From Chamaelirium japonicum (taxonomy: Eukaryota; Streptophyta; Magnoliopsida; Liliales; Melanthiaceae): a stretch of 64,000 nucleotides of DNA. Numbering within the stretch: the first letter of the stretch is position 1; every line of letters begins with the position of its first letter. The notes under the pieces were generated by a model that was not told where the DNA came from, ran no database searches, and saw only the letters and a list, made by a program, of their open reading frames with translations. The DNA lies in assembly GCA_947650365.1 (NCBI GenBank), contig OX393549.1:96031514-96095513 (forward strand), in the 5' to 3' direction. Positions 50,041 to 62,580 of the stretch are shown in pieces. Made by a program: the position numbers and the translations under genes.

Positions 50041-50499
50041 TTCGTACGAATGAATTAGAATGGATACTTTCGTGCGAATGAATTAGAATGGATCATGTGA
50101 ATGAATTAGAATGGATCGTGCGAATGAATTAGAATGGATACATTCGTGCGAATGAATTAGAATGTGTCGTACGAATGAATTAGAATGGATCATACGAATG
50201 AATTAGAATGGATCATACCAATGAATTAGAATGGATCGTACGAATGAATTAGAATGGATCGTACGAATGAATTAGAATGGATCGTACAAATGAATTAGAA
50301 TGGATCGTGCCAATAAATTAGAATGGATCGTGCGAATGAATTATAATGGATCGTATGAATGAATTAGAATGGATCGTACGAATGAATTAGAATGGATCGT
50401 GCGAATGAATTAGAATGGATCGTACGAATAAATTAGAATGGATACATTCATGCGAATAAATTAGAATGGATCATACGAATGAATTAGAATGGATCATAT
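50041..50499. repeat. 23-bp minisatellite at the duplication junction
   Basis: About 19 head-to-tail units of CGTACGAATGAATTAGAAT plus GGAT, with CGTACG/CGTGCG/CATACG variants. Three units are 27 bp because of an inserted CATT/CTTT-type tetramer. It begins exactly where unit 1 ends and stops exactly where unit 2 begins. No spacers, so not CRISPR-like. Confidence 0.95.
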
Positions 50500-51493
50500 T
50501 CTAGCTTAATGGCATGGAATTACTATCCTACTATTAACGTTAGACAATATGTAGGATTCCTTGATTTTTGTCAAAAATAGTGAACGGACCAGGTTCGCTA
50601 ACATACACAAATATATTTATACTGATATACTTTTTTTTTAGAAGTCTGTGCAATGTCTAGTCCCCTTAAGCTTTCTATGTTACATTTTTATCGAGTTTTC
50701 TGGTCAATGACTACCTGGTCAGATGGCTTCGGGGCATTGGGTGTGGAAACACCCCTACAGACCTTACTGGCTCAGGCTACGAGATTAGACTAAACCACTT
50801 CCTTGTATCACTTTGACTTCTCATTGTTTGACGTAAGACTCCAACTGGTTAGGTCGAAGCCTTGGTTACTAGGTGATGATCTTGGCTTATAGGTTACCTT
50901 ATCTTAACTTCTCACTGTTTGACGCGAAACTCCAACTGGTTATGTCGGATGCCCTGGTTACTAATTGATGATTAAGATGAACTTTTATTACTACTATTTT
51001 ATTTTATTTGTATATATGTAAAAATATATGGATATATATAAGCTAGCTTGGCCCATTTCTATTTTTAATTTGATCAATTTGTCTTAGTACTGCTTGAAGT
51101 TAATTTTGAATGTCCATCCTATGAATATAAGCCATAGTGCACATGTAGTTGAATACGATAATGTGCTAACTTACCTAATCAAAATCCTCAAATAAAATGG
51201 GCTATGCATAAAGCAGGAGATGTCCTGGTTTATAACAATTCATTGTTAAGAGACATATTTTTATAAACTAATAATATCCAGATATTACATATGTGCTATA
51301 ATGCAAACCTCCAAATTTAAATTACATAATGTCCTCAATGTGTGAACCTGAATGGGCCAAAGAGCATTTTATAATTGAATTAACTAGAAGCATATGATAG
51401 TATGGAAAGATAGTACCTGGTTTTCGGATTTAGTAATTTTTGTGAGGAATAAGCACCCCTAAACATTAAAATTTGGAGCACCTGCATTGTTAG

Positions 51494-52046
<553 letters not shown>

Positions 52047-52049
<3 letters not shown>

Positions 52050-52265
52050 CGAAGTCAATTTCTGTCGTCTGAAGTCACCGTTAAAATTGCTTCGACCATT
52101 TGACCCCCCTAGAAGTTTTGGAATTTGATGAAAATTGGTGAGGATGATCATCTTATACTAGGCAACAACCTTACTAAATTTTATCAAATTCCACAACTTC
52201 TTGGGGGGTCAAAATATCCGCAGCTCACTTCCCCCCCCGGCAGCCCACAACTTACTGTAACAGCC

Positions 52266-52267
<2 letters not shown>
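52047..52267. mobile_element. half copy of MITE B
   Basis: The right half only, repeating about 51815-52019 after a 27-bp (CT)n run. Its left edge lies in the loop (GTCGTCTGAAGTCACC preceded by ATCCGAAGTCAATTTC), as expected if the duplication broke at the hairpin centre. Confidence 0.85.
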
Positions 52268-52330
<63 letters not shown>

Positions 52331-52333
<3 letters not shown>

Positions 52334-52469
52334 GGATGCTTAGGTGCGGTCTGTGGTCCGCGGTCTGCAGTCGTCTGATGCACCAACCGTGTGCATCAGA
52401 TGCACGGAGTGGTGCATCGGACGACTGCGGACGCGGACCGCACAGGCCGCAGACCGCACCTAAGCATCC

Positions 52470-52471
<2 letters not shown>
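52331..52471. mobile_element. MITE C, unit 2 copy (141 bp)
   Basis: Exactly the length of 46928-47068 with a few changes. (TA)n on both sides. Confidence 0.85.
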
Positions 52472-52556
<85 letters not shown>

Positions 52557-52559
<3 letters not shown>

Positions 52560-52920
52560 GTGATACATTACGGCGGGTAACATGCGGGCTTAACGTGCGG
52601 CACCCCCTTCGGGGGTATTTTCGGAATTTGTTTTTTTGGGGATTGATCACCCACCCTTGGATTGGACACACAAAAAATTTCAGCCCAATCCAAGACCTGT
52701 AGGCCGTCCAAATGTGTTGATCAAAATGGCAAAAAAATTGAACGACCGATAAAAGATAAACACATTTGGACGGCCTACAAGTCTTAGATCGGGCTAAAAT
52801 TTTTTGTGTATCCAATCCAAGGGTGGGTGATCAATCCCCAAAAAAAAAAATTCCAAAAATACCCCTGTAGGGGGTGGCCGCACGTTAAGCCCGCATGTTA
52901 CCCGCCGCAATATTTCACTA

Positions 52921-52923
<3 letters not shown>
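52557..52923. mobile_element. MITE D, unit 2 copy
   Basis: Matches 47224-47593; tips slightly altered (GTAGTGATACATTACGG). (CT)n then (TA)n on the right. Confidence 0.88.
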
Positions 52924-52985
<62 letters not shown>

Positions 52986-52990
<5 letters not shown>

Positions 52991-53133
52991 GCTTGAATGC
53001 GGCATGCGGTAAGTGCGACACCTACCGCATGCCGTCTGATGCACTGCTGCGTGCATGCGATGCACGCAGCGCGTGCATCTGACGGCTGCGGTGCTGTGCC
53101 GCACGTACCGCATGCCGCAGCATAGCATGCCCC
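52986..53133. mobile_element. MITE C-like variant, unit 2 only
   Basis: 148 bp with the same layout as MITE C (AATGCTTGAATGCGG tip, CCGTCTGATGCAC arm) but rich in GCATGC (GGCATGCGG, CGCATGCCG, GTGCATGCGATGCACGC). A diverged family member in its own (TA)n gap. Confidence 0.75.
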
Positions 53134-54630
<1,497 letters not shown>

Positions 54631-54666
54631 TTTATATTAATATTATAAAGATTAGTAAGTACCTGA

Positions 54667-56380
54667 TCATGAGCATGAGTCACCGCTAGACTGGCTCATA
54701 AACTCATTAAGCCGACGCTCCAGTGCCCTGCGAGCTTCTCTTTCCTTCTCAACTTGCCGCTCGAAGGCCTGCCTCTCCGCCTCAACCCTGTGCTCAAGGG
54801 CCTGTCTCTGCTCGCGCTCCGCCTCAACCCTGTGCTCGAGGGCCTGCCTCTGCTCGCGCTCCACGTCTAGCACTGATTGCCACTGAGTGATAGCACTGGT
54901 CTGGGTGTCCCATACCCTCGAGCGCATACCCTCTCGTCCAAAGTAGGAAGAGGGCGTGACTCCAAGTCCCGTATAGAGGACACGGCCGTGCGTGGAAGGT
55001 CTGAGCTCAGTATCGATCGCCGAGTCGATAGATACTGAGCTGGAGGAGAAGCCGGCCTCGCCCGACAGGGTCACCATAAGTTGCATTCTCTCCTATATGA
55101 AAACAACCAATGATATTCAATGATATTTGATGGCATACGTATACGAATATATTAACAGTAATTTAATTACTTATGACTTGTGAGGCAACCCTGTCATCCA
55201 TAAATGCCCCATCGGTACGCCGCCTCCTAGAGGCCTCAAAAAGGTCAATCCGATTAGGCTCATGGCCCAAGGACTGTGTCTGTTTTTGACATATAAAATA
55301 AATAGATGAGTTAATATAAGATTTATAGAGCTTTAAATAATGAAATGTTTGTATCATTTACCAGCTGCTGAGCAAGCTGGGGCATGGAGGTCCTTCTCCT
55401 TACTGGAGCAGGTGTCGTCGAGGCATTTCTATTCTGCTTGCCTTTAGCAGAACTCGCCTGTGTCAATCGATTAAATTTTCAAACATCAATACAAATTTTT
55501 AGTATAATATTAAAACAAGTACGAATCAACAAAATAATAATTATATCTGAAACTGAGGGGTGGCTCAGTGAGCGACCAAAAACTGTAGAACGTGTAGCGG
55601 TGGCACGTCTCTCGTCACGGCCGCAGCCTGTAACTCCTCAGCCGGCTCACCGACCAAGTAACCATAGAGCTGGTAGAGCTCGTAACGGTAATCCCTGTAC
55701 CGCTCACTCATCGTCTTCCACAAGTCCTCCCGGTAGGTATCGGTTTTCATGTTCTCTCATTTAAATTTCTCCTGTAAAATCAATTTAGAAACAAGTAATT
55801 TTATCAAATCAAATTATAAAGAAGTACTTTATTATTCTAAAATATTTTAATGAATCTAACGTACCAAAAAGACTTGATACATCCTCTCCTTATAGGATGC
55901 ATCGATGTTCTTCCACCCATTTATCCCCACAATAGGGGCATTCCTCTCCTCCCGTATTATCATACTGACCCACGTGGCGGTGTTAGAAGCATGCTCGCCC
56001 ACAAAGAACCTGCCGCTCCACTGTAGGAAAAGCGGCTCGTATAAGCTCGACAAGCGTCGGGCCATCGTCACGCCCCGGTCGCCTATGTGCCTAGCGATCC
56101 TCGACCCTGCAAATAAAATATACATTAGTACTAAACAAGTATTTACAATATGTATAAAACTTTAGATCTAAATATTACCTGTGGGTGTAGACGATGTAGC
56201 CGAGTATTGAGCATTGCTCAAAGCACCGGAGGCTGCGACCTCAGGAGCTGGTGTGGTGAGAGGAACATCACTACCATATCCGGAGGGCTCGGCCTCGGAC
56301 CCTGGGGTGGCAGTCGGAGCGCTCCGAGCTAGCCCACCCCTGCCTCTACGAACCCTCGACCATGATGTCATCTGAAAGCA
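54667..56380 (-). pseudogene. TNPA-like CACTA gene (Ptta/En/Spm family), fullest copy
   Basis: Exons on the minus strand: a start with MTSWSRVRRGRGG (about 56368-56180); the GSRIARHIGDRG...YKERMYQVFL exon (56105-55860); the SERYRDYRYELYQLYG exon (55750-55565); a short exon with ASSAKGKQNRN (about 55460-55370); the HEPNRIDLFEASRRRRTDGA exon (55280-55163); and a last exon of 139 residues (55086-54667) with STHGRVLYTGLGVTPSSYF and a coiled coil of repeated EREQRQALEHRVEA. Introns are AT-rich with plausible GT-AG ends. In En/Spm, TNPA binds subterminal repeats and brings the ends together with TNPD. No obvious stop inside exons, but the element has lost an end. Confidence 0.75.
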
Positions 56381-56628
56381 GTAATATTTTTCTATACGAA
56401 ATAATATGATATAAACAGCAGTTTGATTTATATGTGAAATAGTATGATTTACATATGAAACAGTTTGATTTACATATGAAACAATATAAAATAATATGAT
56501 ATACATATGAAACAATATGATTTATATATGAAACAATATAATTTATATATGAAATAATATGATTTACATATGAAACAGTAACATATTCATTTTCTAACAG
56601 TCCAATTTACATATAAAACAATCCAGAT

Positions 56629-59600
56629 CTAGTCATTTTGTGTCTCATCTCCGTCACTGTCATCGCATCCCTCTTCTATCATTTGATTTGCATTCGCTGT
56701 CCAGTTTATATTGTCGACCTTTTTATTTTCGTCGTGTACTGTGTCGATAACGATTATCTCATTATTTTGGTATGTATCCAAATCACCATCGATGACCCCC
56801 GCATCTTTGTCTCCCATATCGTAAAAATCTCTGGGTGGTGACCTGACTACAGTTTGCTAACCTGGAGAGGTATTATCTGGTGCGTAAAATATCTGTTCCG
56901 CTTGAGAGGTAAGAATAAATAAATCTTGATATTGGGTATTCAATCTCTTGTCGGTGTTGATGCTGATAAAACCATATTTGTCGACATTATAACCAGTCCC
57001 GTGATTATTAACATTATACCAATCACATTTGAATAATACGATCCGATTTTGGCCAAGGAATTTAATCTTGAGAATCTCGCTGAGGACGTCGTAGAAGTCG
57101 ATATTTCCTAATTCTTCTTGCTGATCGTTGATGATAACCCTACTATTTTGTGTTATTCGTGATTTTTCACTATCTTTCGTTTGAAATCTATAACCGTTTA
57201 CGATATAACTATCAAATTATATTACGTTTTGCAAAGGGCTACAAGATAAGTGCCAGAGATCCTTATTCATCAGCGAATCGTGGTTGTTGTGTAGCTCTTG
57301 TGCCTATAATAACCACATGACATTTATGATGTGAACACATAATTATTGTTCGGTAATGGATGTCAATAAAATTCAATCATGATAGGAATACTTACGTGTT
57401 TCTTGAACCACGATGGAAATTCACGATTATGAATTTGTGGAGCATTTCGAGTACCTCAATTATTAATGATGGCTTTATACTTCCTGTTTTACAGGTTATG
57501 AATTAGATTATAATTAGCACATATACTTAATGAATAGACTGAAAGAATGAGTAAATGATCATAAAATGCTTACTCAATGAATGACAATACTTCATCACAT
57601 TAGCGCAACACATACATATGTGCCTTTTGAATCTCATCTACAGACAATCTACAAGTTTTGCCTTCTCCTAGAGGTCTACCCATTTCGGTAAATATAGACA
57701 GACCTCCATCGAAGTTTATTGGACCACCGTCATAGTTCCGTTCAAGTTGATTGAATCGCATGTCTATACCATGTAGGTATCTTGAGCAGAATGTCAGACA
57801 TTCTTCTGCTAGGTATCCTTCAGCAATTGATCCCTCCGGACGACTCTTATTACGAACATATGATTTTAATGTTCGCAAGTACCTCATTTGAGAAAAAATT
57901 TATGGATAAATACATCAAGAATAATCAAATACATTAAAAAATAAGACGAGACGATTACCTCTCGATAAAATACATCCAACGGTAATGAACTGGGCCACCG
58001 AGTTTGGCCTCTTTTGCCAAGTGAACGGCCAAATGCACCATGACATCAAAGAAGGAAGGTGGAAATATCATCTCTAACTTGCACAATGTGATTGCAATAT
58101 CCCTCTCCATCTGATCAAGTTGGTCTAGTCTAAGTACCTTTGAGCACAACTGTTTGAGAAAAGTACTAAGCTCAATTAACGGACTGGACACCTATTCGGT
58201 TAAATTTCCACGTATAGCAAAAGATAACAATCGCTGCATAAGAATATGACAATCGTGGCTCTTTAATCCAGACAACTTTCGGCCGTTCTTTTGCACGCAT
58301 CGTGCGATATTCGAAGAGTAACCGTCCGGCGTTTTCACAGACCGTAGGAATGCACATAAGGCAATCTTCTACTGTGAGCTCATGGTGTAGCATACAACTA
58401 GCAACACATACTTATCCCCAATCTCTTGGGGATGAAGTGATTTTCGGATGCCCAACTCCTTAAGATCGAGACGAGATTTAAGATCATCCTTCGTCTTACT
58501 GTCGAGATTCAACAGTGTTCCTATAATGTTGTCACACACATTTTTCTTGATATGCATGACATGCAAGTTATGCCGTAAGAGTAGGCTGCTCCAGTACGGT
58601 AGTTTAAAGAAAATACTATTTTTCTTTCAGTTATACTTATACGTAGATTCTTCATATGTTCTCTTCTTTTTGCCTTTCCCAAGTGCCACCGCATTAAGCT
58701 GATCCAATTCACACAAGACTTCTACCCCCGAAAGCTGCTCCGGGGCCTTTGCAAGTTCCTTCTTGCCGTTGAATGCTCTTTTGTTCTACCTCCACTTATG
58801 GTCGTCAATAAGAATCTTCGATGGCCCATATAACAGAACTTGCCTCCGTTCTTTAACCGTAATGAATCTGTCTCCTTATTGCTTGTAGGGCACACCAATT
58901 TTTCTTTAGTACTCCACCCAGATAAGTTAGTATATAGAGGAAAATCGTTGATGGTTCTTAGAAGTACTGCATGCATCCGAAAATTCTGGCGCAACGAGGC
59001 ATCATACGTATCGGCCCTAACTTCCCACAACTCGTTCAACTCTTCAATCAACGGCTGCAAGTAAATGTAAATATCATTACCAGACGACCTGGGTCCAGGA
59101 ATGAACAAGGAGAGCATTGTATATGGCTTTTTTAAGCACATCCAGGGAGGCAAATTGTATGGAACCAGGACAACTGGTCAAATGCTGTACGACACACTTA
59201 TATTTCCAAAGGGATTGAAGCCATCGCTAGCAAGCCCTAACCTGACATTGCAAACTTCATATGCGAATTCATGATAGGTTTGATCAAAATCTTTCCACGT
59301 CAGAGAGTCGGCTGGATGTCTCATAACCCCGTCATCTGTACGTTCTCGTGCATGCTACCTCATGTGCTCAGCAGTCTTCGATGACATAAACAACCTCTGA
59401 AGCCTGTCCCTAAGCGAGAAATATAGGATAACCTTTACAGATATATTTTTCTTCCTTCGATTGGTACAAGACTCGGCATCCGTCTCTTTATATCTCGTTG
59501 CTCCGCATATGTAGCATGATCGCGTATGTTCGTACTCCTTCCGGTACAACATACAATTGTTCACGCATACATCAATTTTGTCATAACCAAGATCGAGATC

Positions 59601-60218
59601 TTTAATTGTCTTTTTCGTCTCGTAGAATGATTTTGGTACTGTCTCACCTATAGGAAAAGCCTCTTTCAATAACTCTACCAACATATTAAATGACTTATTA
59701 CTCCAACCATTGAGGCACTTCAAATGAAGAAGCTTTATAGTGAAAGAGAGTTTTAAAAACTTCTCACACCCCGGGTATAGAGGTTGTTTGGCATCCTTAA
59801 GCAATATGTAGAAGTCCTCTTCAATATTGGGCTGATCACCTGACGGTGTTTCCGTGCCTATTCCACCTTGCAAATCATGTATCATACCCTGTATGTCATC
59901 GTCCATATTAATATTATCATCATCGATCACTGTGTTTGTAGTTTCACCGTGAGCTACCATGGGGACTGCATCTAGCTCGTCACCGTGCGAGAACCAACGT
60001 GTATAGCTAATGTCAATGCCACACATTACCAGATCAACCTTACATTCCTCTCGAACCTTCCTAGTCACCCTTCCGCAGTCTATACAGGGACACACAATTT
60101 TTCCATCAAGCGGTGCAAGACGCTCAAATGCAAAATCCAGAAATTTCCTGACTCCTTCTCTGTACTCTTGGCTCATCCGATTTGAATTACGTATCCAACT
60201 CTTATCGATCGAATACAT
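56629..60218 (-). pseudogene. TNPD-like CACTA transposase (TNP2 family)
   Basis: Start MYSIDKSWIRNSNRMS at 60218. Domains in order: transposase-associated N-terminal domain (CPCIDCGR), TNP2 core (59700-58400: NNCMLYRKEYEHTRSCYICG, GFNPFGN, NLPPWMC, FIPGPRSSGNDIYIYLQPL, NDFPLYTNLSGW, HVMHIKKNVCDNIIGTLL), DUF4218 (58390-57600: MIFPPSFFDVMVHLAVHLA, YRWMYFIER) and DUF4216 (about 57150-56880: FKCDWYNV, VDKYGF), then an acidic tail ending at 56629. Defects: in-frame stops at 59355 (after HMR), 59178 (YSI*PVV), 58627 (YN*KKNSIFF) and 56857, the first three at positions usually Trp or similar, and a frameshift near 58805. Function in family: cleavage and joining of CACTA ends. Confidence 0.85.
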
Positions 60219-60252
60219 GTTCGTCTATCTGGCTATACAACACCTGCCGTAG

Positions 60253-60470
60253 ATTTAAACCATGTCTATAAGACTCCGCACAATTTTAGTTAATGGAAAA
60301 ATGGCGATAGTTTCTGCCCAATTTTAGTTAATAAAAAAATCCCAAGCCCGAAGACCAATTATCGACTGTGGCAATCTACACCAGTTCTTAGAACCTAAAA
60401 TGGCTTAAATGATTGATATTAGGATTTCGTGATAAGTACACATCAGTTTTTTTTTTAGCATCATACTGCA
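60253..60470. other. no gene; CACTA 5' flank of transposase
   Basis: AT-rich sequence upstream of the transposase start containing two copies of CCAATTTTAGTTAAT (near 60287 and 60318). Nothing else recognised. Confidence 0.4.
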
Positions 60471-60479
60471 TCTCATATG

Positions 60480-60905
60480 TGACGGGTTAAAGCTGAACCA
60501 AGCTTTGATCGGCTTGAACTTGTTCACAAGCCTCAACTTCAGACTAGGCTATGCTTAATTAGTGAGTGAACAGTCCCTTATCGAGCTTGTTCATGAGCGT
60601 AAACTTCATACTAGGATATATGCTAGGCTTATTCAACTCATTTATGAGCCTATTCATGAGCCCTTTATGAGCCTATCAAGTTTGTTCAAGAGCTTTGCTC
60701 ACAAGCCTTAAACAAGCATGTTCGCGAGCCCAAACGTGCCAAGATTTGGTCTGCTTGAGCTTGGCTCGTTTATTAAACGAGCCTAAACTTTAGGCTTTAG
60801 CTTGGCTTGACTAGTAACCGAATGAACTCGAACGAGCTTTTATCGATCCAAGCCACGAGCTATTCACGAACAGCTTGGTTCATTTGTTATTTACAAAACC
60901 TCGAT
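60480..60905. repeat. degenerate AGCTTG/GAGCC-rich repeats
   Basis: Repeated variants of GAGCTTGTTCATGAGC, TTCACAAGCCT and GGCTTAGCTTGGCTTG in both orientations. Similar AGCTTGTTC-rich sequence is widespread in plant intergenic DNA; I cannot assign it to a family. No coding content. Confidence 0.55.
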
Positions 60906-60929
60906 CAAGTCGCACCCAAATACGCTCTT

Positions 60930-61165
60930 AGTCCAAGTGAAAGCTTTCCCAGAGAAAGGCATGCACTTCCCTCATACCATATTCTTGCAACATGTGGAGG
61001 AAAGCAGTAGTCCCTACCGACCACGAAAATGGACGGCCCCCCTCCTTGTCCTCTGGCGAAAGGATACCGTTATAGTCCCCTACCAAACACCAATTAAGGT
61101 AATGTTGTTTAGCCCATCACCTATAGCTCATTCCACAATGATCGACTCCACATCCGTCCGATCTT
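60930..61165 (-). pseudogene. LINE (L1-type) endonuclease fragment
   Basis: On the minus strand (about 61092 to 60943) one frame reads GDYNGILSPEDKEGGRPFSW then SVGTTAFLHMLQEYGMREV, matching the L1 endonuclease pattern GDFN.IL..E.+.GG.PF.WS.GT..F...I...GL.D. The GD.N motif is part of the active site. About 50 codons only: a scrap inside the CACTA element, with no tail or target duplication seen. Confidence 0.72.
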
Positions 61166-61365
61166 AATCACATAATTGTGATCTACTACTTCAAACGGCT
61201 AATATTTTATGCATCACATTGGCTCATACGACAAAATAGAAACCCCTACCGGGCCTGACCGTCGGTTACCCCGTGTTTCTTCCTCTTGACCAAGCAGCAT
61301 ACAGGGATTGGTGAAGAGTGGACTCATAATTTAATATTTTTAAATTTAAAATATATTTTTTACAA

Positions 61366-61368
<3 letters not shown>
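61166..61368. other. no recognisable feature
   Basis: Unremarkable AT-rich sequence. Nothing supported on either strand. Confidence 0.4.

Positions 61369-61422
<54 letters not shown>
61369..61422. repeat. (TA)27 microsatellite
   Basis: 54 bp of pure TA inside the CACTA element with no MITE in it. Confidence 0.97.
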
Positions 61423-61427
<5 letters not shown>

Positions 61428-61577
61428 AAGGAACTTACTCTATGGGGTACGAAATCATAATAATCATTTAGTTCACTATCCTTGAAGGAGGGTGAATATC
61501 ACCGTCCACCTGATTCGTCCATTACATGATGAAAGAACTTCTAGACACGTCAACGGGTCGGACTTGGACCGAATCAG

Positions 61578-61875
61578 GATAGATCCAGATTTGACTCATT
61601 TATATTTCAAATCGGATCGGATCGTTTTTAATCGAATCTCGGACCAAAATACTAATATACCAAACCAAAAATTTTCGGATTCGGATCGATTGACAGGCCA
61701 GGAAGGCCAAAACAACATAAACTTGGGATTTTATGTTTGAATCGATGATTAGTTCAGGACAATAGATTTGGTAATCTATATTTGACCCAATTATATTTCG
61801 AATCGGATCAGATTATTTTTTATCGGATAACAAACCAAAAAACCAATACCAAATCCGAGATTTTCAGTTCGAGGA
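61578..61875. repeat. pair of about 105-bp direct repeats
   Basis: The block from ATATTTGAC(C/T)CA to TTTCGGATTCG occurs at about 61590-61685 and again at 61775-61873, with the shared word ATTTC(A/G)AATCGGATC(A/G)GAT and CAAACCAAAA. Diverged by about 20% by eye. No gene. Confidence 0.7.
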
Positions 61876-61929
61876 GCTCACCGGAGAGGGAGAGGGAGGC
61901 CGGAGGAGGAGCGGCGCCCGCGAAGGGGA

Positions 61930-62065
61930 GGGGAGGGTGGCCGGAAGTGCGCGGAAGGGGAGGGGAGGGTGGCCGAAGGTGCGAGGGAGGGGAAGGGAGG
62001 GTGGCCGGAGGTGCGAGGGAGGGGAGGGGTGGCCGGCCGGAGGTGCCCGAGGGAGGGTAGGAACG
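61930..62065. repeat. 32-bp G-rich minisatellite
   Basis: GGGTGGCCGGA-type landmarks at 61935, 61967, 61999 and 62028 (spacing 32, 32, 29), each unit with GGGGAGGGGAGGG. GC-rich blocks just inside the subterminal region are common in CACTA elements. Open frames through it are compositional. Confidence 0.8.
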
Positions 62066-62139
62066 TCGGGGAAGGGGGGGGGGGAATTAGATCGAGTCGT
62101 GCGAAACAGAAAGGGGATCAGGGATCGGTTTTATAAAAT

Positions 62140-62564
62140 CGCAGGCTTTTTACCAACGGATTATATGTCCGTCGGTATAATATTTATACCGACGGCTATT
62201 ATGTCTTCCGTCGGTAATAAGTAGATTTATTACTGACGGTTACTTATAGTCCGTCGGTTTAAATATTATACCAACAGATATTTATTTATGTCAGTAATTC
62301 AAACAGTTAAAAAAATTTAAAAATTTGCATATTACTATTACCGACGGAAACAATATATACCGTCGGTAAAATAAACTTTTACCGACGGCTACATATAGTA
62401 CCGTCGGTATATTATTTATGCCGACGGATATTTATGCACCGTCGGTAATATTAAACAAAAAAAATTTATAAAATTTAAAATAAATTATACCGACGAATTA
62501 AAATAGTTCCGTCGGTATTAAGATATTTATACCGATGGTAATTAATATTACCGTCGGCAATAAA
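62140..62564. repeat. CACTA subterminal repeats (ACCGACGG / CCGTCGGT)
   Basis: About fifteen copies of the 8-bp word ACCGACGG and its complement, alternating orientation every 20-35 bp (for example 62146-62275, 62340-62440, 62490-62560). In En/Spm, such short repeats are the binding sites of TNPA. This fits the TNPA-like gene of the same element. Confidence 0.85.
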
Positions 62565-62580
62565 CCTCTTTTTTGTAGTG
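62565..62580 (-). repeat. CACTA terminal inverted repeat (one end)
   Basis: Minus strand CACTACAAAAAAGAGG. It ends exactly where the MuDR-like coding frame resumes. No partner found in the window. Confidence 0.85.

Larger units (their letters stand above)
54640..62580 (-). mobile_element. CACTA (En/Spm) element, right-hand end intact, left end lost
   Basis: On the minus strand: terminal CACTACAAAAAAGAGG (62580 to 62565), alternating subterminal repeats (62140-62560), GC-rich minisatellite, TNPD-like transposase (60218-56629), then a TNPA-like gene (about 56370-54667). No second CACTA terminus is found at the low end, where gypsy sequence begins near 54630. It inserted into a MuDR-like transposase, whose sequence starts at 62581. 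The three bases TTA (62581-62583) would be one copy of the 3-bp target duplication. Confidence 0.85.

Noticed and set aside
50041-50499. CRISPR-like array
   Set aside because: Units are directly adjacent without unique spacers; it is a minisatellite in plant DNA.
61782-62224. Gly/Arg-rich frames over the G-rich minisatellite
   Set aside because: Frames repeat with the 32-bp unit and are compositional.
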